A stretch of DNA of 43,012 nucleotides. Source: an uncultured Pelagibacteraceae bacterium (GTDB lineage Bacteria > Pseudomonadota > Alphaproteobacteria > Pelagibacterales > Pelagibacteraceae). Where the stretch lies: NCBI GenBank assembly GCA_902604545.1, contig CACKZG010000005.1, positions 1 to 43,012 of the forward strand, given 5' to 3'. A model generated the notes under the pieces. That model saw only the letters and a program-made list of their open reading frames with translations. It made no database searches and was not told the DNA's origin. Position 1 is the first letter of the stretch. Each line of letters starts with the position of its first letter. The position numbers and the translations under genes are program-made. Shown piece by piece: positions 24,384 through 31,923 of this stretch.

Positions 24384-25445
24384 TTAAAAACAAACTATGT
24401 GATCAATATTAATCGGTCTTTTAATTCCAAACTTTTCGTCAGCTTCATGTTGATGTTCGTGGTGGGAATGAACAAAAACTGGAATTAATAAATCGCTATT
24501 GGTTTTTAAAGTATAGATAAAGTTTGTTCCTCTAAATTTTCGATCTACTACTTCTAGCTTTAGATTGCTTTTATCGTCATGCTCAAGATCCTCTGGTTGT
24601 AATAATAATTGCACATTTGAACCTTTTGGATAATGCTTAATAAAATTACCTTTAATTGTTCCAAGATCATCATTTTCTAATGAATTTTCTCCTGTTACTT
24701 TTGCTGGAATTAAAATTCCACGATTTAAAAAATTTACTACTTCGACTGAATTTGGAAAATGATAAACATTATAAGGATCATCAAACTGTTTAATTTGACC
24801 ATCTAATATAATTGCACATTTGGTACCAAGATAAAAAGCTTCATAGGAGTCATGAGTAACAATTATTGTTGTAATTTTTAATTTACTTAATATTTTTTTT
24901 AATCTTACTTGAATTTCTTCTTTAAAACTTTGATCTACATTGGATAGGGGTTCATCTAAAAGCAAAAGATCAGGTTGAGTTAATAGCGATCTTGCAAGCG
25001 AAGCTCTTTGCGCCTCTCCTGCGCTAATTTCATGTGGAAATTTTGGTAATATTTTTTCTATATCAAGAAAATCTATAATCTCTTTAAAACTAAGCTTTTT
25101 CTTTCTTTTTCCTTTATTTCTCTCTGCGCCTAATAAAATATTTTTTTCAACTGTGTAATGAGGAAATAAACTGTTATCCTGAAAAGCTAAAGATATGTTT
25201 CTATCTTCAGGTTCTACATTTTTATCTTTAGACGATAATAATTTTCCGTTCAATTTTATTGAACCTTTATCAATTTTTTCTAAACCAGCTATAGTTCTAA
25301 GTATTGTGGTTTTACCTATTCCAGATGGACCAAGAATACATAAAGTATCACCTTCATTTTCAATCGCAAAAGATGCATTCTTGACTTTAATCTTTCCACC
25401 TATAGTGAAATCAACATTTTTAATCTCTAAATAGCTATCGCTCAT
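24384..25445 (-). CDS. fbpC: Fe(III) ABC transporter ATP-binding protein (FbpC-like)
   Basis: The 353-aa ATPase has Walker A GPSGIGKTT (39-47), Q89 in FQDNSLFP, signature SAGEAQRASLARSL (141-154), Walker B LLLLDEPLSNVD (160-171) and the switch H198 in IIVTHD. A C-terminal TOBE-like regulatory domain follows from about 240. The signature is SAGEAQ instead of the common SGGQQQ. The C-terminal 30 residues hold HSHHEHQH (326-333), a possible metal-binding tail. It overlaps fbpB by 11 bp and, with FbpA and FbpB, should power ferric-iron import. Another FbpABC-like anion or thiamine system is less likely given the Fur boxes. Confidence 0.9.
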   Translation of the reverse strand: MSDSYLEIKNVDFTIGGKIKVKNASFAIENEGDTLCILGPSGIGKTTILRTIAGLEKIDKGSIKLNGKLLSSKDKNVEPEDRNISLAFQDNSLFPHYTVEKNILLGAERNKGKRKKKLSFKEIIDFLDIEKILPKFPHEISAGEAQRASLARSLLTQPDLLLLDEPLSNVDQSFKEEIQVRLKKILSKLKITTIIVTHDSYEAFYLGTKCAIILDGQIKQFDDPYNVYHFPNSVEVVNFLNRGILIPAKVTGENSLENDDLGTIKGNFIKHYPKGSNVQLLLQPEDLEHDDKSNLKLEVVDRKFRGTNFIYTLKTNSDLLIPVFVHSHHEHQHEADEKFGIKRPINIDHIVCF

Positions 25446-27063
25446 TTTCCCTCAGTATATATTTAGATGTAAGCATTATAAATAGAGTTGCAATCAAAAT
25501 TAAAAATAATGAAGGAACGGCTGCGGCTTCTAATAAATCTTCTGAAGCAGATATATAAGCTGTAGTTGCAAATGTTTCAAAATTAAAAGGTCTTAAAATC
25601 AAAGTGATTGGCAATTCTCTTATTATTTCTAAAGAAATTAATATTCCAACAAATATAAGAGAATTTCTTAAGAAAGGTACATGAATATTCATAAAAGTTT
25701 TCTTTTTAGAGTAACCAAGTAAATATGAACTTTCATCAACAGAAATATTTATTTTCTCATAACCAGATTTAATTCCATTAAAAGCTAAAGAATAGAATCT
25801 TACAAAATAAACCAAGACGAGTCCTAGAATGGAACCAATAAACATTTTTTTAATAGATAAAAAACCTAGTGCTTTTACAACATTATCATCAAACCATGCA
25901 ATAAAAGTTATAAATGCCACTGCTAAAATTACTCCTGGAATTGCATAACCAGAAATAGATAAAGTAGATAAAGCGTTTAAAGTTTTATTTTTAGAAACTC
26001 TATTTCCATAATTCGAAATTAAAGAAAAAATTATTAAAACTAAGCTTGATAATAACACCAGGTACAAAGTGTTTAATGTTAAAGTTACTACTGGAATATC
26101 AAAAAGATTTTCAGGAAATTTTAATGTCCAATAAAGCATTTGACTTAGTGGAAATAAAAAACTTAGGAAAAAAACTAAGAAGCAAATTGAGAACGCAAAA
26201 AATGCTTTACTTCCTGATAGTTGAATTTTTTCTTTTTGTTTAAATCCTCCTTTAGTATTTGCGTGATACCTTGCCTTCTTTCTAGATAAATTTTCTAAAA
26301 TAAATATTGCAAAAATGAATAAAAGAAGAAAAAAAGATATCCTGTTTGAGAAAGCCAAGTCATCAAATGTAATCCAAGAATTGTAAATACCTGTTGTTAA
26401 AGTATTTATAGAAAAGAAATCAACTGCTCCAAATTCGGCTAAAGTCTCCATCGCAACTAGAGAAAGGCCTGCAACAATTGCTGGTCTAGCGGCTGGTAAA
26501 ATTAACGAATAAAAGGATTTTGCTTTTGAAAAACCTAAATTTCTACCCAAATCGATTAAATTTTGTGATTGATACTGGAATGATGCTCTTGAGAGAATGT
26601 AAACATAAGCAAATAGTGAAAAAGATAGCGAAAGTACAGCACCTAATAGACCATCAAACTTTGGAATGTTTTGATTATAATTTGCCTCTCCAAATAGATT
26701 TTTCAATATCGAATACAGGGTTCCATAATTTTCAAAGAAAGCAGTCAATGAATATGCGTAAATATAAGGAGGTACAGCAAAAGATAATATAAGAGCCCAT
26801 TTAAAAAAATTACTTAAAGGGAATTTGTAAAAAGAAACTAAATAAGCTGTACTTGTTCCAATGAAAAAAGTTAAAACCAAAACACTAATCAGTAAAACTA
26901 GTGAATTAAAAATGTATTCAAACAAAAAAGTATCTTTTAGAATTTGATAATAATTTGATGTATCCTCAAAAAAACTAGTAAATACAGTAACAATTGGTAT
27001 AGCAACGAAAATTGAAACCAATAAAGAACTTAAAAACCAAAAATTAATTTTTTTTAAATACAT
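25435..27063 (-). CDS. fbpB: Fe(III) ABC transporter permease (FbpB-like), two fused halves
   Basis: I use the ATG at 27063 (542 aa); the frame also opens with TTG six codons upstream but the ATG has AAGGG before it and starts MYLKKINFWFLSS. The protein has about twelve membrane helices in two homologous halves, each with the coupling-helix motif: LIDLGRNLGFSKAKSFYSLI near 180 and SSYLLGYSKKKTFMNIHVP near 440. This duplicated form is the usual FbpB/SfuB layout. It forms the inner-membrane channel for iron delivered by FbpA. The unrelated 64-aa ORF and a long hairpin separate it from fbpA. Confidence 0.92.
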   Translation of the reverse strand: MYLKKINFWFLSSLLVSIFVAIPIVTVFTSFFEDTSNYYQILKDTFLFEYIFNSLVLLISVLVLTFFIGTSTAYLVSFYKFPLSNFFKWALILSFAVPPYIYAYSLTAFFENYGTLYSILKNLFGEANYNQNIPKFDGLLGAVLSLSFSLFAYVYILSRASFQYQSQNLIDLGRNLGFSKAKSFYSLILPAARPAIVAGLSLVAMETLAEFGAVDFFSINTLTTGIYNSWITFDDLAFSNRISFFLLLFIFAIFILENLSRKKARYHANTKGGFKQKEKIQLSGSKAFFAFSICFLVFFLSFLFPLSQMLYWTLKFPENLFDIPVVTLTLNTLYLVLLSSLVLIIFSLISNYGNRVSKNKTLNALSTLSISGYAIPGVILAVAFITFIAWFDDNVVKALGFLSIKKMFIGSILGLVLVYFVRFYSLAFNGIKSGYEKINISVDESSYLLGYSKKKTFMNIHVPFLRNSLIFVGILISLEIIRELPITLILRPFNFETFATTAYISASEDLLEAAAVPSLFLILIATLFIMLTSKYILRENER

Positions 27064-27079
27064 TTTTACCCTTTTGTTC

Positions 27080-27130
27080 AAGTGAACATAATCAATAGTA
27101 GGGTAAATAACTATTGAGTTATGTTCACTT
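27080..27130 (-). terminator. long intergenic hairpin between the small Cys-rich ORF and fbpB
   Basis: AAGTGAACATAA plus TCAATAGT on the left (27080-27099) pair with ACTATTGA, one bulged G, and TTATGTTCACTT on the right (27110-27130). This gives 20 bp around a 10-nt loop and is the longest inverted repeat I found. On the transcribed strand no U run follows, so read-through to fbpB is likely. It may protect the upstream fbpA message from 3' decay or attenuate the permease genes. Confidence 0.7.
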
Positions 27131-27138
27131 TTTGAAAA

Positions 27139-27333
27139 TTAACTTTTTAAATCAAAAACATTAATGACACGATCAATATCATCATTCCTGATCTCAGATA
27201 ATTTTCTATTATTTATTTTTTTTTTAATTTTTTCACATTGTGACAAGCATGGCTCACAAGTTATCTGACCCTCTAGAGAACCGCTTTTGCCTGGAGAAAT
27301 GTCTAAATTAAAATTAAATAAATTCTTTCTCAC
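27139..27333 (-). CDS. small Cys-rich hypothetical protein inside the iron-transport operon
   Basis: The 64-aa frame starts 7 bp after the fbpA stop and is followed by the long hairpin. It has no signal peptide and no membrane helix. It carries CEPCLSQC (C26, C29, C33), a compact CxxCxxxC cluster that could bind a metal or an Fe-S cluster. The C-terminal half is charged and probably helical (ending DDIDRVINVFDLKS). I do not recognise the family. Tight spacing and the Cys motif favour a real gene over chance, with a possible job in iron handling after uptake. Confidence 0.6.
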   Translation of the reverse strand: MRKNLFNFNLDISPGKSGSLEGQITCEPCLSQCEKIKKKINNRKLSEIRNDDIDRVINVFDLKS

Positions 27334-27340
27334 TTTTTCC

Positions 27341-28369
27341 TTACTTCCATCCAGCAGCTGTCATTACCTCTAATGCAGCGGCTTGATTTTTTCCATAGCT
27401 TGAAACTTTAGTTTTTAAATCTTGTTTAAAATCTAATCCTAAATTATTCACTACTAATGGATTTGGAGATACCCCAGCTATCATTGGAAACTCAAAAGTA
27501 TTATTTGTAAAATGTTCCTGAGCCTCTGGTGATAATAAAAAGTCAACAAGGGCGATAGCATTTCCCTTATTAGGAGCTCCTTTTACTAAAGCTGCACAAC
27601 TAATATTCATGTGTGTTCCTCTATCATTTTGATTAGGAAAAAATGCCTTAACTTTTTTAGCAGCCGCTTGTTGTTCTTCTCCTTTATTACCAGATAGCAT
27701 TAGTGCCAAGTAATAAGTATTTGCTACAGCAATATCAGCTTCTCCAGCTGCAACTGCCATAATTTGAGCTCTGTCATTTCCTTTTGGTGTTCTTGCCATA
27801 TTAGCAACAACTCCTTTAGACCATTCAGCAGCAGCTTTCTTTCCATTATTCTCAATCAATGAAGCTACAAGAGATTTGTTATAAATGTTGCTTGATTTTC
27901 TAATTACTAATCTACCTTTCCATTTTGGATCAGCTAGACCTTCATATGTTAATCCCGATAATTCAGCACCACTAACTCTTTCTGGTGAGTAGTAAATTAT
28001 TCTTGCTCTTTTTGCTACTCCTACCCAGTGTGTAGTTCTAAAATTTTTTGGAACAGAAGATTTAATTGTTGGAGACACTAAACCACTTTGTGTCATTCCT
28101 TTAGCTTTGAAAGCTCCACATCTTCCAGCATCAGCAGTGATATAAAGATCAGCTGAAGAGTCAGTGCCCTCTTCAATCATTCTTTTTTCTAATGCACTAG
28201 CCTTTCCATTAATCAGGTTTACTTTAATTCCAGTTTTGTTGGTAAATTTGCTATAAAGCTCATTATCTGCCTTGTAATGTCTTGCATTGAAGATATTTAC
28301 TTCATTTGCAACCGCAAAAGACGAGACTATTAAAGAAACAAATAAACTTATTATTGTTACTTTTTTCAT
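27341..28369 (-). CDS. fbpA: Fe(III) ABC transporter periplasmic iron-binding protein (FbpA/FutA-like)
   Basis: The 342-aa precursor has a signal peptide (MKKVTIISLFVSLIVSSFAV, cleavage near residue 21). The mature form begins with NIFNARHYKADNELY, the FutA/IdiA-type iron site with H31 and Y32. Further tyrosines expected to ligate Fe(III) are in RIIYYSPE and ANTYYLALM, matching the tyrosine-based site of this class. It binds ferric iron in the periplasm and hands it to FbpBC. An AAAGGA ribosome site precedes the ATG. Two Fur-box-like palindromes lie 35-71 bp upstream, so strong iron repression is expected. Confidence 0.93.
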   Translation of the reverse strand: MKKVTIISLFVSLIVSSFAVANEVNIFNARHYKADNELYSKFTNKTGIKVNLINGKASALEKRMIEEGTDSSADLYITADAGRCGAFKAKGMTQSGLVSPTIKSSVPKNFRTTHWVGVAKRARIIYYSPERVSGAELSGLTYEGLADPKWKGRLVIRKSSNIYNKSLVASLIENNGKKAAAEWSKGVVANMARTPKGNDRAQIMAVAAGEADIAVANTYYLALMLSGNKGEEQQAAAKKVKAFFPNQNDRGTHMNISCAALVKGAPNKGNAIALVDFLLSPEAQEHFTNNTFEFPMIAGVSPNPLVVNNLGLDFKQDLKTKVSSYGKNQAAALEVMTAAGWK

Positions 28370-28403
28370 TGTATCCTTTTCTTTACCCTAATTGATTTGC
28401 GAA

Positions 28404-28418
28404 TGAGAATTATTCTCA
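28404..28418. promoter_or_regulatory. Fur-box-like operator 1 upstream of fbpA
   Basis: TGAGAATTATTCTCA is a perfect 7-1-7 inverted repeat that differs from the classical Fur 7-1-7 consensus (TGATAATnATTATCA) at only one symmetric position in each half. It lies 35 bp upstream of the fbpA ATG, where a bound repressor would block the promoter. RirA or Irr sites of other alphaproteobacteria look different. Confidence 0.8.
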
Positions 28419-28419
28419 A

Positions 28420-28440
28420 TGCGAATGATTATCAATCGCA
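28420..28440. promoter_or_regulatory. Fur-box-like operator 2 upstream of fbpA
   Basis: This 21-bp near-palindrome has outer arms TGCGA and TCGCA and inner arms TGAT and ATCA around a central T, mismatched at only two symmetric positions. The inner TGATTATCA is a Fur-like core. It begins 2 bp after operator 1, and both begin with GCGAATGA on the plus strand (28400 and 28421), so two dimers could bind about 21 bp apart on the same side of the helix. Confidence 0.7.
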
Positions 28441-28492
28441 TATTTTGTCGCAGAATACAAGGACTATTTGATATTATTTATAGAGTGTATTT

Positions 28493-29380
28493 TTATTTCC
28501 AGTCGCCGATTTTACTGAATAAAAAGTTTCTAAATGCTTGGACTCTAGCTGTGTTTTTTAAGGATTGCGGGTAAACAAAGTGAGCTTCTGTTATTGGTCC
28601 TTCTACTTTTGGAAGCACTTTAATTACATTATTAGAATTAGATACCAAATATTCTGGAAGTGCAGCTAATCCAACTCCAGACTCGACTGCTAACAACAAT
28701 CCCATAACACTATTAACTTTCATAATTGATTTTCTTTTCTTTCCATCATGCATTCCAATTTTTAACGCCCAATCAGGGTTATAAACTGGAGAAGGAGCAC
28801 CTTTTCCAAAAGAAATAAATTTATGTTTATTTAAATCACCTATTGTTTTTGGCATTCCATTTTTTTCTAAGTACTTATTTGATCCATAAATATAATACTT
28901 AATATCAACTAATTTTTTTTGAATATAATTAAGCTGCTTTGGTCTTCTCATGAAAATTCCAATATCAGCTTGACGAGTACTTAAATCTAATTCTTTGTCA
29001 TCAAAAACTAATTCGATTTCAATTTCAGGGTTAAGTCTCATAAATTCTTGAATTCTTGGTGTTAACCAGTGAGTTCCTAAACTTCTAACAGTAGTAATTG
29101 TTAATTTACCTGTTGGCTTATTTTTTTGATCTCCTAATGAGGTTTCAACTTCTTTTAGTTTACTTATTACTTCATGGGCTGTTTTAAAGACATATTCGCC
29201 ATTTTCTGTAAGTGTTAATCCTCTAGCATGTCTTTCGAACAATTGTACTTTTAAATCTTGTTCTAATGATTGAATTTGTCTGCTAATTGCTGATTGACTA
29301 AGATTTAGGTTAACAGTAGCGTTTGTAAAACTTCCAGCTTCTGCTACAGCATGAAAAATTTTTAATTTATCCCAATCCAT
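28493..29380 (-). CDS. LysR-family transcriptional regulator
   Basis: The 295-aa protein has the N-terminal winged helix-turn-helix of LysR proteins (DKLKIFHAVAEAGSFTNAT, then LSQSAISRQIQSLEQDL, residues 5-45) followed by a linker helix and a two-lobe effector domain from about residue 92. The effector is unknown. Its ATG overlaps the acuI stop by one base (TAATG), so it is translated with the acrylyl-CoA reductase gene and may respond to acrylate or a related acid. It could also act on the iron genes downstream, but those have Fur boxes. No typical T-N11-A site was located. Confidence 0.92.
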   Translation of the reverse strand: MDWDKLKIFHAVAEAGSFTNATVNLNLSQSAISRQIQSLEQDLKVQLFERHARGLTLTENGEYVFKTAHEVISKLKEVETSLGDQKNKPTGKLTITTVRSLGTHWLTPRIQEFMRLNPEIEIELVFDDKELDLSTRQADIGIFMRRPKQLNYIQKKLVDIKYYIYGSNKYLEKNGMPKTIGDLNKHKFISFGKGAPSPVYNPDWALKIGMHDGKKRKSIMKVNSVMGLLLAVESGVGLAALPEYLVSNSNNVIKVLPKVEGPITEAHFVYPQSLKNTARVQAFRNFLFSKIGDWK

Positions 29381-30381
29381 TATTTATTTAAATCAACTAA
29401 TACTCTTCCAGCAATTTCACCTTTTAAAATTTTTGGATAAGTTTCAACTAATTCCTCCAAACTAACAGTTAAAACTGATTTTTCAATTAAATCAAAATCA
29501 ATTAATTTAGATGCTTCACCCCAAATAAATTCTCTTCTTTTTATGCTGCAATTAGCGGAGTCCATTCCCCAAACTTTAATACCTCTTAACATAAACGGAA
29601 GTAAATTTGTGTTAAGCTCATTACTGTTTGCATTTCCACAAACTGCTATAATTCCATTAGATTTTGTTTGAGCTATTGCGTTTGCTAAAATTTTTCCACC
29701 TACAGTATCAACTACTCCATCCCATAAACCCTTATCTATTGGTCTTGGATCTTTATCAAATTCAGCCCTATTTATAATGTTTTTAGCACCTAATGATTTT
29801 AAATAATCTGACTTGGAATCTTTTCCTGTTACTGCAGTAACGTTGTAACCTAATTTAGTTAAAGCCATAACAGCTAAACTACCAACACCACCTGTTGCTC
29901 CTGTTACCAAAACATCATTAACTTTTTCTCCTAATAAAATACTTTCTCTTGCTTGAATTGCAAATGCACTCATTAAAGATGTTAAACCTGCTGTACCTAA
30001 GATCATTGCTTGTTTGCTGGTTAAACTATCTGGTTTTTTTACCAAAAAATCTCCACTTACTTTTGCAATTTGTGAAAAGCCTCCAAAAAAAACTTCTCCC
30101 ACTCTAAAACCAGTAAGAATTACTTCATCACCTTCTTTAAATTTTGGATTTTCACTTCCAATAACAGTTCCAGAAAAATCTATTCCTGGAATATGAGGAT
30201 ATTCTTTAACTAATCTTCCCCCATTCTTTAGAATCATTCCATCTTTAAAGTTTAAGTCCGAATAATCTACTTTTACAGTTACATCTCCGTGTTTTAAGAA
30301 ACTCTTATCTAAAGATTTTACTTCACGCGAAAAGTTTTCGCCTTCTTGGTTAAGGACTATTGCTTTGAATTGATCCGACAC
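29380..30381 (-). CDS. acuI: AcuI-type acrylyl-CoA reductase (MDR/YhdH family)
   Basis: The 333-aa zinc-free medium-chain dehydrogenase has an N-terminal catalytic domain with DYSDLNFKDGMIL and PHIPGIDFSGTV, and a Rossmann domain with VLVTGATGGVGSLAVM near 158-173 and later GMDSANCS. These are hallmarks of AcuI/YhdH, which reduces acrylyl-CoA to propionyl-CoA with NADPH. In marine alphaproteobacteria this removes toxic acryloyl-CoA from DMSP breakdown. No DMSP lyase or demethylase is in the window. It follows folE by 1 bp, with a LysR gene coupled downstream. Confidence 0.87.
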   Translation of the reverse strand: MSDQFKAIVLNQEGENFSREVKSLDKSFLKHGDVTVKVDYSDLNFKDGMILKNGGRLVKEYPHIPGIDFSGTVIGSENPKFKEGDEVILTGFRVGEVFFGGFSQIAKVSGDFLVKKPDSLTSKQAMILGTAGLTSLMSAFAIQARESILLGEKVNDVLVTGATGGVGSLAVMALTKLGYNVTAVTGKDSKSDYLKSLGAKNIINRAEFDKDPRPIDKGLWDGVVDTVGGKILANAIAQTKSNGIIAVCGNANSNELNTNLLPFMLRGIKVWGMDSANCSIKRREFIWGEASKLIDFDLIEKSVLTVSLEELVETYPKILKGEIAGRVLVDLNK

Positions 30382-30382
30382 A

Positions 30383-31003
30383 CTAATCTTTTAACGTAGT
30401 GCTGATAAATCGTAAATATCTATTTTGATAACTTAAATCTTCTTTGAATTGACCTAAGTAAAAATTAGTCACTGTCGTTGCTTGTTCTTTTTTAATACCT
30501 CTCATAGTCATACACTGATGAGTTGAATCTATGGTTACTGCTACACCTTTTGCATCTAGAGCTTCCATTAAAGTATTTGCTATCTGAACAGTTAATCTTT
30601 CTTGTGTCTGTAATCTTTTTGAAAATATTTCGACTACTCTTGCAATTTTACTTAATCCTACAACTCTTTCATTTGGTATATAGGCAACATGAGCTTTTCC
30701 TATAATTGGAGCCATATGGTGTTCACAGTGACTTTGCACCGAAATATTTTTTTGAACAACCATGTCGCTGTAACCTTCAACATCACCGAAAGTTTTATCT
30801 AATACTTTTTTTGCATCCTCACTGTAACCTTGAAAATATTCTTTAAAAGCTTTTACAACTCTCTTAGGAGTTTCTAGCAACCCTTCTCTTTTAGGGTCCT
30901 CTCCCATCCATGATAAAATAGTTATAATTGCTTCTTCAGCTTCTTTATCCGAAACCTTTTTAGTGTCTAAATTTTTGTCGTCTGTGTCTTTTACTAATTT
31001 CAT
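30383..31003 (-). CDS. folE: GTP cyclohydrolase I
   Basis: The 206-aa protein has all FolE landmarks: zinc ligands C93 and H96 in SHCEHHMAP, a third Cys in STHQCMTMRG, and the substrate segment VVGLSKIARVVEIFSKRLQTQERL. It converts GTP to 7,8-dihydroneopterin triphosphate, the first step of folate (and often queuosine) synthesis. The N-terminal 20 residues are charged and probably disordered. An AAAAAGGCG ribosome site precedes the ATG. It diverges from hisI across 77 bp. Confidence 0.97.
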   Translation of the reverse strand: MKLVKDTDDKNLDTKKVSDKEAEEAIITILSWMGEDPKREGLLETPKRVVKAFKEYFQGYSEDAKKVLDKTFGDVEGYSDMVVQKNISVQSHCEHHMAPIIGKAHVAYIPNERVVGLSKIARVVEIFSKRLQTQERLTVQIANTLMEALDAKGVAVTIDSTHQCMTMRGIKKEQATTVTNFYLGQFKEDLSYQNRYLRFISTTLKD

Positions 31004-31080
31004 AGCGCCTTTTTATACAGTAAATACCTTAATTTAAAAATATTTAATATATTTTGATATGTGCTACATAATCACCCCGT
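31004..31080. promoter_or_regulatory. divergent region between folE and hisI
   Basis: The 77-bp gap holds AT-rich promoter-like stretches (for example taatatattttgatat) for hisI and an AAGGCG ribosome site for folE. No operator repeat or riboswitch was recognised. Confidence 0.4.
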
Positions 31081-31548
31081 ATGTTCAAAAAAAGAGAAAA
31101 TATCTATGATATTGAAGAAGGAAATCTTCTTTCACCTAAATTTGATAATGATGGATTGATTCCAGTAATTACCATGTGCTCAAAGACTAAGGATATTTTA
31201 ATGCATGGATATATGAATGTGGAAGCTCTTAAAAAGACAATTGAAACTAAAGAGGCACACTATTTTAGTAGATCAAGAAAAGCTATCTGGCACAAAGGTA
31301 AAACAAGTGGTTTTACACAAAAGGTTACTGAAATAAGAATTGATGATGATCAAGACTCAATATGGTTAACAGTTGATATTGGCGACGGAGCAAGTTGTCA
31401 TGTTGGTTATAGGTCTTGTTTTTATAGATCAGTTCCTATGGGACCAATAGAAAATGGAAGAAAAGTTGAAATGGAATTTCTTGAAAAAGAAAAAAAATTT
31501 GATCCTGAAGAAGTTTACAAAGGTCAACCAAATCCTACAAAAATTTAA
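31081..31548 (+). CDS. hisI: phosphoribosyl-AMP cyclohydrolase
   Basis: The 155-aa single-domain HisI opens the adenine ring of phosphoribosyl-AMP, the third step of histidine synthesis. Visible motifs are MHGYMNVEAL, AHYFSRSRKAIWHKGKTSGF near 59-78, the acidic metal site in DDDQD near 88-92, and zinc ligands C106 and C113 in ASCHVGYRSCFYR. It is not fused to HisE. The stop is directly followed by the ATG of the DUF2237 gene. No ribosome site is evident before the ATG. Confidence 0.96.
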   Translation: MFKKRENIYDIEEGNLLSPKFDNDGLIPVITMCSKTKDILMHGYMNVEALKKTIETKEAHYFSRSRKAIWHKGKTSGFTQKVTEIRIDDDQDSIWLTVDIGDGASCHVGYRSCFYRSVPMGPIENGRKVEMEFLEKEKKFDPEEVYKGQPNPTKI

Positions 31549-31923
31549 ATGAGTGAAAAACAAAAAAATGTTCTAGGTGAAGACCTGGAAGAATGTTCAA
31601 ATGATCCTTTAACAGGTTGGTTTCGTGATGGTTGTTGTAACACTGACGAAAATGATCATGGACTTCATACAGTTTGTGCTAAAGTTACTACCGAATGCTT
31701 AGAGTGGATGAAAGAAGCAGGTAACGATTTAATAACTCCACATCCTGAATTTGGGTTTCCAGGTTTAAAAGATGGAGATGGATGGTGTTTGTGTGCTAGT
31801 TGGTATGCAAGAGCAGTTGAAGCTGGTAAAGGATGTCCAATATTTTTGAAAAGAACTCACGAAAACACTCTTAAATATGTACCTATTGAAACTTTGAAAA
31901 AGTTTGCAATAGACTTATCTTAA
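31549..31923 (+). CDS. DUF2237 family protein
   Basis: The 124-aa soluble protein matches DUF2237 along its whole length: KNVLGEDLEECSNDPLTGWFRDGCCNT, HTVCAKVTTECLEWMKEAGNDL, and DGDGWCLCASWYARAVEAG. Six or more conserved Cys and several Trp suggest a compact redox- or metal-linked fold, but no function is established. It follows hisI with no gap and ends exactly where the convergent ETF-QO gene ends. Confidence 0.9.
   Translation: MSEKQKNVLGEDLEECSNDPLTGWFRDGCCNTDENDHGLHTVCAKVTTECLEWMKEAGNDLITPHPEFGFPGLKDGDGWCLCASWYARAVEAGKGCPIFLKRTHENTLKYVPIETLKKFAIDLS

Noticed and set aside
27064..27081. TTG start for fbpB six codons upstream
   Set aside because: It would begin inside the long hairpin and lacks a ribosome site; the ATG at 27063 has AAGGG upstream.
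27080..27130. Long palindrome as a Fur or other operator
   Set aside because: The arms are 10 nt apart and the 20-bp pairing fits an RNA hairpin better than a dimer site; it has no TGATAAT-like core.
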